Shown here: in pieces, positions 56,226-64,000 of the stretch | How the letters are laid out: each line of letters starts with the position of its first letter | How positions within the stretch are numbered: position 1 is the stretch's first letter | Assembly: GCF_040939455.1 (NCBI RefSeq) | Contig: NC_134122.1 | Coordinates: forward strand, 32,778,001 to 32,842,000 | Direction of reading: 5' to 3' | Length of the DNA stretch: 64,000 bases | DNA from: Microcebus murinus | Taxonomy: Eukaryota > Chordata > Mammalia > Primates > Cheirogaleidae | The notes under the pieces: generated by a model | The model's input: only the letters and a program-made list of their open reading frames with translations | Told to the model about the DNA's origin: nothing | Database searches by the model: none | Translations under genes and position numbers: made by a program

Positions 56226-57060
56226 TCGTGGTGCCAAATGCTTGGTCTCTGCAGGGGATGTGCTTTGCCCTAGATGTCAATAATCTGTGTAAACATAACC
56301 AAGTCGCCGCTTCTTACAAATATCAAATTCTAGTGAACTGTCTCCTGGGAAAGAGGGCATCAGAGGAATAGGTATTAATAGCTGGTAAGACCCCAGATGA
56401 CACCAAGACGCTGGCCTTCGTCACTCCGATGTGGCACACTTCTCCAGGCTGTCTACGTGCAAGTGCCGAATGATGTCTGGATGTGTTGAAGAGACGATGT
56501 CCTTGTAATCCCAGCAGACAATCCCCTGCTAATCCAAACCCAGGGCTCTTTTTCCAAAAGGGCTTGCTGGCACAGCTTTCTGGCCCACAAAAGCACGATG
56601 CAAATCCTGTTATCAGTGCTTCAATTCCAGAAAACTCTTAAAATATATCTACTTATATCCATGTGCTGGAAGAGGAAAAAGTGTACACCTCCTTTCTTTC
56701 TAAACAACCACGTAGTAACTCATTCCTTATCAATGGATATTTCCAAATAGCATGGTTGTTTGAATTCAACCTTTTTTAATTTTTTCAATCATTCTCCTTC
56801 ACTTGTGGGGTCCCGGTTGTGTTTGTTAAATGGACTATGGAGATGTACTCACTGTCCCTTGAATCATTTGTTTTAGCATCCTAAGCGGCTGAAGCCTTCT
56901 GAGAACCATCTAGAAGAATCTGAGCACTGGCTGGTGTTTTTAGCCTTTTCTTTTCTCCACCCATCTCTTATGGATGGAAAGAAAATCAAATGGTCACAAG
57001 TCAGAGAGAAACAGATGGAAAAGGTAGAAAAGAAAAGTAAACCTGTCCAAGATTTAATTT
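56226..57060. other. Unique DNA, no gene seen
   Basis: No repeat or exon recognised. Confidence 0.4.
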
Positions 57061-57240
57061 AGTGGCTCTCAACCAGGAATGTGAATCAGTAGTATTTGCA
57101 TAGATTTTTTTTATGATTTCTGTCTGCCCAGGGCTCATCCCAAACCATTGATGCAGAACTCCAGGTATGAGTCCTGAACATATATAATTCCTGCTGCAAC
57201 TTGCACCTGATCACACCACCCTTACTGGGGCATCTTCAAG
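57061..57240. mobile_element. hAT-type MITE (MER20/MER58-like)
   Basis: Begins 'agtggctctcaaccaggaatgtgaatcag' (hAT terminus CAGTGGTTCTCAACC style) and runs through 'ctgcccagggctcatcccaaaccattgatgcag' to 'ttactggggcatc'. The right inverted end is lost. Family choice is tentative. Confidence 0.55.
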
Positions 57241-59399
57241 GGATGCTGACCTGCCCTTAAACTCTGAATTTTCTGGCCATGACAACGCTCCTGTCCTCCC
57301 ACTTCCACCTGCCTCTAGGTCTCTGTTGCCCACCTTTCTCATTGGCTTGCAGGAAAATAATCCCTCTTTCTTTTTACTGATTTATATTGATGTTGAGAGT
57401 AAAGTGAGGGGCAGTTAGTTGGGACCCCATAGCTGAGTCACTCTGACCATTAGAGACACGGTTTTTCGTATCACCTGCAGCACTTCTTTCTCTGGTACCT
57501 TAATCCCTGATGATTCCCTTGAACCATCATGCCAGACTCCTTAGTTTGTGGCATTTTTATCTGTGATGAGCTTCATTCTTCCTCCTGCAAGCTACCCTTT
57601 GTGTCCTTCCCACCTGTGTGTAGACTTTTAGGATCTCTCCTAAATCTACACTTTATATTTCATTCCCTTTATATGGTTGGCCTCTAATACAAGCAATCAG
57701 GCAGGGGCTCCACGGAAGAAGGGGACTTCTACAGTATCAACTTCCAGACCCATGGGAACAGACAGAGGCCTGCAGCTCAGATAAGAAAATGAGCTGATAC
57801 GGAGTGGGGAGGGTTTGGGTGAGGAGATAGATTAGAATCTTTCTTTTTTACTCTTTCCCAAAGGATTCAATGTCTGGAGAACTTTTCATGAAAGCTGGGA
57901 TGACAGCCTTCTCAAGGAAAGGAAGAACAGTGGAGCAGGAAGGCATGGCGGGTGCTTGCTGCCTCAGTTTCCATTTTGTGCTAATTGATAGCTTCCTGGT
58001 TCAAACTGTGAGATAAATCTGCATATTCAGCTATTTTAAAGGAAACAATGAGAACCTGTAGTGTGGCTTAGCTGATCCAGGGTACCCAAAAGACCAGAGG
58101 GAGGTGATGTGGGAAGACACTGCAGAGATCTCCTTACCAAGGGCGGCTGTCATGCCAAGTCACCTCCCTAGGGAAGGTGATAGAAAGGGGGCATCAAAGC
58201 ACCATTCAGAGCTTTGAAATGTGCTCCTTGCTTTGAGGAGACATAGGAGAACTGATGCCTGAGAATGTTAAAGTCTGTTGGAAACTGAGTCAGAGTCCCA
58301 GCCCAAGATATTCAAGAGTGGAGCAAGAGGGAGGGCCGACCACCTGCCCTGGAGGTGGAGTTGAGGGAGGATGGCGTTGGGACTGGACAGTAAAGGATCT
58401 GCTGGGCACAGGGGAGGCGAGCACTTCCCATGGAGCCGAGGTGGCCACACTGCAGAGGGGGCAGCTGTGGGTGGTCTTGAGTCCTTTTCAATCAGGCTTC
58501 CCATAGGAGCAAGGAGACCCCAGCAGGAAGGAGGCTGCAAACAACAGTTAGATGCCCAGGGCTGGAGAAAGACGTGTAAGTCGTGACCTAGATACATCCA
58601 CTCAGGCCCAGAGAGTGGCACAGGCTTCAAAGGCAACCCAGAGGAGAAGGCAACAACTTCAAACATCTGAGCAGACCCAGAGAACAAAAAGCTGATTATG
58701 GCAGAAAATGTTCAAGGACACCTCTCTTGCCCTTTCCCCTCCATGCAGCAGCCCCCATGGCTGAAGCTGGGGTTGGGAGAGGTTGCAGCAGGGTGGAGAG
58801 GAATAAAAAGGTGAAGGATCAGAAAGAGAAATTTGAGAAAACTAACCACTCTTCCCCCTTCCTTATTGCACTGCCATTTAAACCATGGTGTGGGCATCCT
58901 AATTTCCAAATCCAGCTGTTTGTGATTTAAGGTAACTTTTGGAAGTCCTGTTATCTAAGAGAGAAAGGGAGCTTGCCAAAGATGAAAATCCTCACACCGG
59001 GTCAAAATGCTCCCTGAAAGAAGGTTTTAAAGGGACAGTGGGTGACAGAATAAAGGTGCCACATGACCATATGCCATGCATGTGCTTTACAAACAAGTTA
59101 CAACAAGAACTGGGCAGGAGAAGGCAGTGGAAATGGTAAACTATGAGCTGTGCTTCTTGAATTGCCTTTTATGAATTCCATATTGTTCTTACTATTTCAA
59201 AAAGGGAGAGCAAGGAAAAGGACTTGGGTCTACACTTCGGCTAGAGCTTGGAAAAAGACCATAGCACCTTCAAGAAGGGTCAGAGTCATGGCTTCAGCAG
59301 GAGTTGGAGTGAGAAAAGTCTCAAGAACCAGGTGAATTCAGGGCACATATATCCATATGGAGAATCTTCTCCTTCTAGTGCTAAATTTTTGGACTTTTC
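57241..59399. other. Two kilobases of unique DNA, no gene supported
   Basis: Frames of up to 139 codons (58268-58687 minus) overlap frames of 83 and 71 codons on the other strand. No domain, CpG island or repeat is evident. Confidence 0.4.
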
Positions 59400-59720
59400 A
59401 CATGAAGCCTCACAGTGGAGAATCAATCACCGTCTGTATTAGACTTTCTTACGTGACTCTGGGAAAACACAGAATTCGGATGGTCGAAGGTAATGTTTAG
59501 ATGGAGCTTTCCTTTGGGCAACTGTACACAGAAAACATTAACTGTGGTTACACGTGTCATTATAGAAAGATTTACTACATGCTGTAAGTTTGGCCAGAAA
59601 AGCAATTCGAAAATACGCAAACGCTATTAAATCCAGAAGAGTGGAAAATTTTCCTAACGGAGAGATCAATTTCAAACGTTTCTGTTAAATATAGAAAAAT
59701 TTAAATGTGCTTATTTTGGG
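59400..59720. other. Candidate conserved non-coding element
   Basis: Non-repeat block with TTAACTGTGGTTACACGTG (RUNX-type TGTGGTT and an E-box-like CACGTG) near 59539, GAGAATCAATCACC near 59416 and AATACGCAAACG near 59615. Visual impression only. Confidence 0.25.
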
Positions 59721-60084
59721 GGTTTCTTTTCCTTTAAAAGGGATCCTTCTCTGTTCCCTAAGAGCTAACCTGCAAACAATGTCAACCTGCAGTCTCCTTG
59801 GGGAGATGATTTGACTTAAGTTGGAAAATAGGTTCGTAGTATTGATTGAAGATCTAGGGCAGTGCCTGGGTTTACTCACAAGCAGCGTGTAGCCAGGCTC
59901 ACAGACCCATTGATGGCCTTCAGAATCGCAGGGTGGGTGAGTGAGTCTGGTAAGACACGAAGCCCTGAAGTTGTGCATCTTCTTGGAAGCCTCTCCTCTA
60001 CTATAGAAGGTACATGTTTCAAGCTGCACCTGCTGTGTTCTGGGCAACTCTGCAGTTGCCATTCTTCATAAAGTGGCTTTGTGA
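59721..60084. other. Unique DNA
   Basis: A 125-codon minus frame (59685-60062) overlaps 69- and 77-codon frames and has no domain. No repeat recognised. Confidence 0.35.
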
Positions 60085-60243
60085 AGTTGAAGGGATGTTG
60101 GGATTGCAATCTGATAGACTTGGTTCAAACGTTGACTCTGCTGCTAGCTGTGTCACCTGGGAATTTCACCTAACGGTGCTGAGTCTTTGCATGGTCAACT
60201 CTGAAACCATGAAGGCTTGTTCTGAGGATTAAATGAAACTATA
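60085..60243 (+). repeat. MIR, plus strand, first part
   Basis: 'gatagacttggttcaaacgttgactctgctgctagctgtgtcacctggg' and 'gttctgaggattaaatgaaact' match MIR. It is interrupted at a TA by a DNA transposon and resumes at 60580. Confidence 0.85.
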
Positions 60244-60577
60244 CACCATCTTCTGTCAGTATCCACAGGGAATTGGTTCCAGGACTCCCTCTTTGCCACC
60301 GCCAACAGATCCCAAAATTCAAGGATGCCCAAGTCCCTTATACTGTAGAATGGGGTAGTATTTGCATATACCTACACACATCCTGATGCATACTTTAAAT
60401 CACCTCTAGATTGCTTAGAATACCTAATACGACATATTAATAAATGCTATGTAAATAGTTGTATAGTATTCTATTTTTATTGTTGTATTAATTTTAATTG
60501 ATTTTTTAATGAATATTTTTGGTCTACAGTGAGTTGAACCCATGCTTGTGGACCCTGCAGATATGGAGGGGCCACTG
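60244..60577. mobile_element. Tigger3/4-like MITE nested in the MIR
   Basis: 'gtatccacagggaattggttccaggactccc', 'cttatactgtagaatggggtagtatttgcatatacc', 'gattgcttagaatacctaatac' and 'acccatgcttgtggaccctgcagatatggaggggccactg' are the order of a pogo/Tigger family MITE. TA lies at both sides (60242-60243 and 60578-60579). No transposase remains. Confidence 0.85.
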
Positions 60578-60579
60578 TA

Positions 60580-60645
60580 TGTGATCCCTTTTTGCACAAT
60601 GCTTGACACATAGCAAGTTCTTGATAAATGATAGTCGATCTTTAC
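60580..60645 (+). repeat. MIR, second part after the Tigger insertion
   Basis: 'gcacaatgcttgacacatagcaagttcttgataaatgatag' continues the MIR tail exactly where the first part stopped. Confidence 0.8.
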
Positions 60646-62104
60646 AAGTCTATTTTGGTAATAAAACAATAACCCTGGGGGCTCACTACTAAGACATCCT
60701 AGCTTATAAAGTCAATAAATAATTTTTGAATGGAACTCAATCAATGGCTGTGATTTGACACACAATCAATCCCCAACTGACTTGAAGCCCAGGAAGTGTA
60801 AAATAGGTGGCCCTGAGTTCAGTTGCAATGGGAAAGCTTAATATTCAGCCCATGTCAGCATGCTCACATGATCATATGTATATAAACCCTGAAACTTAAG
60901 AAACTTGAGTTTTGGAAGTTCTGTCTCTACCATTCCTCTCCCTTTTGCCTGGCAGCCAGCCTGCCCAAACATTCTTCCACTTCTTATTTTCTTGTTCCAG
61001 TTAAAAGGTTTGTTGAGCGAGCCACTGAAATTTTTAAAGCAATGCTGGAAACACCAGAGCAGGCAAAGCACACCTTTACTAACAGAGAATATTAAAAAGA
61101 TAAATTGTTGTAGATGGAAAGAAATAAAGAGAAAGTGGCCAATGAAAGGTACATGAAGCATTCCTGTGGAGCCAGCAGCTTTTTAGGAGATGTCAAGCAC
61201 CTCACACACTGCACACACTTTCCAATTGATAGAGCCCGTTTTCCCTGACGTTTTGGAAGAATGCTCTTTGTGTGATGGGTAACCCCTTCTCTGCCAAGAG
61301 TTCTCACTCAGGAGCAAACACTGCACTGCTTGCCAACTGTAACAGAGCAGTCGCTCCCCCTCCCAGAGATAAGGAAGGTAAAATTGAGAGGTGGGAATAT
61401 GTCACAGGGAATGGCTTGGGGAGGAAAAAAAAATACCAAAGATGTTTTCTGTTTCTTTAAAACTTCCCCCACTGTTTTGGGGAATTGAGGCCTGCAATTC
61501 CTGCCTAGGGCAGGTGGTCAGGAGGGGCAGGGAAATGTCTTTTGTTCTTTGTGTTACAGGGGATAGCTTAGCTGAACTGTGGCTCCATCCCAGGCCTGGC
61601 AGGCCTCCCAGGTAGGTGGAAGTCACGGGTTTTGTCTTCAGCAGAGATGGGAATCTTTGATGACAGTAGCCTAGAATTGAGGGCCCTCCCTTTAAAATCT
61701 CTATATTTTTGCTTATGTTCAGGAAATTTGGATTTTGAAACGAGAGTCTGCCATTTTTCCTCCTTTGCCAGCAAAGTAATAAACTTCTCTTTCCTTCTCT
61801 TCAAGGCGTTTGTTCTCGTTCTTCTGATGAGACCTTGAGCACAAGCGCCCCCAGCTTCAGAAGCTCAACCACCACCTCAGGCTCCGGGATCTTAAGCGTT
61901 TCCCACCTGGTCTCTTTCCCCTGGAGCCTCGTGAGCTGTTCCATGTCACTCTTCCTCTGCCTTTGGTGGGGACACCAGACGGTGTCAAGGGCTGGAGTTT
62001 CCACAGGTTCCCATAGTGCCTGCCAGACTTTTGTTGAGACTATGGCCCATGTCTGCGTCCCAATTCACTTACGTAAACAGCATCCCTCCTGAAATACTCA
62101 AAAG
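60646..62104. other. Unique DNA, no gene supported
   Basis: Frames of 62-107 codons on both strands, no domain. No repeat recognised in this 1.4 kb. Confidence 0.4.
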
Positions 62105-62221
62105 CAGATATTTGTATTTGTCCCCATTACACCAACAACATCTCAAGGCTGCCTGCCATGTTCCAGACTCTGTATTAAGGGTTTTACATTTATTATCTCA
62201 TTGAATCCTCAACCTGAAATT
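62105..62221 (-). repeat. MIR, minus strand, first part
   Basis: 'ccatgttccagactctgtattaagggttttacatttattatctcattgaatcctcaacctgaaatt' is a reverse MIR, broken by the hAT at 62222. Confidence 0.85.
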
Positions 62222-62434
62222 CAGCCAACAGTTTCCATAAAGGGCCCGATAGTAACTATTTTAGGCTTTGCAACCCTTGCGGTCTCTGCCGCAGCTACCC
62301 GGCTCTGCCATTATAGCATAAAAATAGCCATTGGTGATACGGTAAATGAATGGGTTTGGCTGCGTTCTCCTAAAACTGTAGAAAAACAGATGACAAAGTG
62401 AGTTTGCCCACAGCCTGTAGTTGCCTGACCCCTG
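62222..62434 (-). mobile_element. hAT-type MITE nested in the MIR
   Basis: Starts CAGCCAACAGTTTCC and ends TTGCCTGACCCCTG, with 'ataaagggcccgatagtaactattttaggctttgcaacc' inside. The flanks CTGAAATT (62214-62221) and CTCTAAAT (62435-62442) agree at 6 of 8 bases, fitting an old 8-base hAT target duplication. The inner part carries a deletion relative to the fuller family. Same family as the piece at 5492. Confidence 0.8.
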
Positions 62435-62590
62435 CTCTAAATACCCACTGAAGTAAGTGTGTTCTTAATACCCATTTTACAGATGAGAAGACCAAGCAGA
62501 GAGAAGCAATTAAGCGACTTTCCAAAGATGGCACGGGTTGTAAATGGCAGCCCAGGGTCTGTCCGATTCCAGGGCCTGTGTCACCTACTG
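62435..62590 (-). repeat. MIR, minus strand, second part
   Basis: 'aatacccattttacagatgagaagaccaagcagagagaagcaattaagcgactttcc' continues the reverse MIR. Confidence 0.88.
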
Positions 62591-62879
62591 CTCACTACTC
62601 AGTGTTACAGTGCAACTTCCAGAAGGTGTCTCGGTAAAGATGGCAGCTATTTCTTACTTCACTAGGAATTTGACTAATCATTTGGGTGCATACATTAACA
62701 GCATTTACTAATTTAATGATTACATTTTTGAATGTGTGTATGTGTGTATGTCAGACATTGAACTAAGTACTGGAAACACACCCTAGAACAGACAAAATGG
62801 ACAAACCCTGTCCTTAGCTTATTGGAATGACCATCTAACCCTGTGTGATCGACGACACTTTGCTTAGGTCCGTGCAATT
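62591..62879. other. Unique DNA with ancient-repeat trace
   Basis: 'gacattgaactaagtactggaaacacaccctagaacagac' near 62752 resembles the unnamed ancient repeat; too weak to call. Confidence 0.3.
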
Positions 62880-63010
62880 TATCTGGTTCTTGTCAATATT
62901 TGGTCGACCCTCGTAACCTGAGGTAGGCATCATTAACCCCATTTCAAGGGTGAGAAACCTCAGGCTGCGAGTTGCATGGAGTTGCAGAAGGTCACACAGT
63001 GACAACCTCA
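62880..63010 (-). repeat. MIR, minus strand
   Basis: 'cctgaggtaggcatcattaaccccatttcaagggtgagaaacctcaggctgcgag' and 'aaggtcacacagtgac' are reverse MIR landmarks. Confidence 0.75.
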
Positions 63011-63038
63011 GTGCTCCAGCTGAGTCTTCCACACGGGG

Positions 63039-63068
63039 CCTCTGACCCCTGACCCCTGACCCCCAACC
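63039..63068. repeat. Short (CTGACCC)n tract
   Basis: Four CTGACCC-like units with the last one changed to CCAACCC. Confidence 0.88.
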
Positions 63069-63090
63069 CCACAGCCTTTCCTGCCACACC

Positions 63091-63764
63091 TTGCTGGTTT
63101 GCTATTCCAGAAACACGCTCTGGGCCATTCTCCCTCACCACCTCCAGCTGGCAGCATCTTTGTCTGAACTTTATTTAACCTGGCTTCTCTCCAGGCCCTC
63201 TGGCAGCCGTCCCAGTTCCCGTTTCCTATCTGCCCGGCATCTCCCAGGTTCTTTTCTTAAGCTCTTATCCTTCGTTGGCAGCCAAATGCCCTCTATTTTA
63301 TTTTCTCCCCTGGGCACACTCATAAGATGGAGAAAAGCCGAGAGATTGTTCACTTTCTTAACAGGAGCTGCTTTCAATTCAGCCACAGCTGCTATACCTT
63401 TCAGAAGGGAGGATGGATCCCAAGACAGATGGCTCAGCAGTGACTATTTTAAGCCCCAGAGTCACAAGAACAGGTCCAAAATAACTCAGTCCAGCAGGGG
63501 TCAAATGCAGAGCAGAGCCACTGGCTTTAAAGAAAGCATGACCCTAGATCTTTGGAGTCACCGAGTAAGTCAGCTCTGGTGTTTTCTAGGTAATAAGACT
63601 TCTACAGCACAATTTCTATGCTGATGCTTCAGGACTGACTTAGCCTGGTGTTCAGCTGCTGCTCTCAAAAAATCTTCCTCTGATGACTCCAAAGCTCTTA
63701 TTTGAGTATTTCTTGCTGCTACCAAGATTTGTATTAGGGAACATTCTCTTGCTCCACCCCTGTG
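63091..63764. other. Unique DNA; 177-codon frame not supported as a gene
   Basis: A plus-strand frame runs 63091-63624. It has no domain and no splice or promoter signal I can support, and a 71-codon minus frame overlaps it. The first 100 bases may be a very old L2. Confidence 0.4.
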
Positions 63765-64000
63765 TATCAGTCAGCTAATTGCAAACAGTGATGCAATTTA
63801 AAATTCAGCAGCTTACAGCACCATTTATTCTCTTTCATGTGCCTGTACTTGGCTCGGGGATCAACCGATCTGAACTCAGCCTTGCTGATCTTAGCTCCAA
63901 TTTGTGAGTTTGTTCCTGCTGCTTTCTCCAGCGCTCATCCTCCTTAGAAAAGCAGCAGGCTGAGCAGAGCACGTTCTCATGGCAATGGTGGAAACACAAG
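63765..64000 (+). mobile_element. MaLR LTR (MLT1-like), cut by window end
   Basis: 'gtatcagtcagctaattgcaaacagtgatg', 'aattcagcagcttacagcaccatttattctctttcatg' and 'ggctcggggatcaaccgatctgaactcagcc' follow the MLT1 5' order. The rest lies beyond the window. Confidence 0.7.

Noticed and set aside
63091..63624. 177-codon plus-strand frame
   Set aside because: No domain or coding signal that I can support; overlaps a minus-strand frame and possibly an old L2. A TBLASTN search with conservation in a relative would change this.

Overview
This window reads as non-coding nuclear DNA of a primate, most likely a strepsirrhine (lemur, galago or loris). The strongest evidence is one Alu (45070-45393, minus strand) whose two arms are joined by a long linker containing AATTAATTGGCCAACTAAT, a form I know from strepsirrhine Alus and not from monkey or human ones. 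It is supported by a 5'-truncated LINE-1 at 33561-34059 with the TTGTACTCCCATAATATTCTGAAATAAA type of 3' end. MIR, L2, L3/CR1, MaLR, ERVL/MLT2, old hAT and Tigger copies fit any placental mammal. A hAT element at 19441 resembling the horizontally transferred OC1 class and a pogo/Tc1-like element at 16731 are lineage-informative. The species call is inference.

I found no supportable host protein-coding gene, RNA gene, CpG-island promoter or CRISPR array. The longer open frames are low-complexity artefacts, repeat remnants or chance frames. The window is either intergenic (gene-desert-like) or a large intron.

Layout: 1-13.3 kb is mixed unique sequence with MIR, L2, MaLR and hAT fragments and a degenerate ATGG minisatellite. 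13.3-20 kb holds a 1.27 kb truncated L1 with a target-site duplication, a CCT tract and the two more unusual DNA transposons. 20-29.7 kb is mostly unique DNA with MIR, L2 and a long unnamed ancient repeat that a LINE-1 end has split. 29.7-33.4 kb is a broken ERVL provirus (reverse transcriptase to dUTPase remnants plus a 3' MLT2 LTR). 33.5-44.8 kb is LINE-1 dominated, including a rearranged composite whose 5' UTR is split by an inverted ORF2 segment. 45-50 kb has the Alu, a solo MLT2 LTR and MaLR pieces. 50.8-53.1 kb is an old LINE-1-type repeat with a very long TTC/CT tract. 53.1-54.1 kb is a CpG-rich block I cannot explain. 54-64 kb is unique DNA with MIR, L2 and MaLR, plus two clean nestings of DNA transposons inside MIRs.

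The genes here do not work together, because there are none. The biology visible is layered transposition: ancient MIR/L2 hosts, later DNA transposons and LTR elements, then primate-era L1/Alu. Several non-repeat blocks rich in ATTA, octamer or similar motifs look like candidate conserved non-coding elements, but this is a visual impression that needs an alignment. All repeat family names come from memory of consensus sequences, not from a database search.
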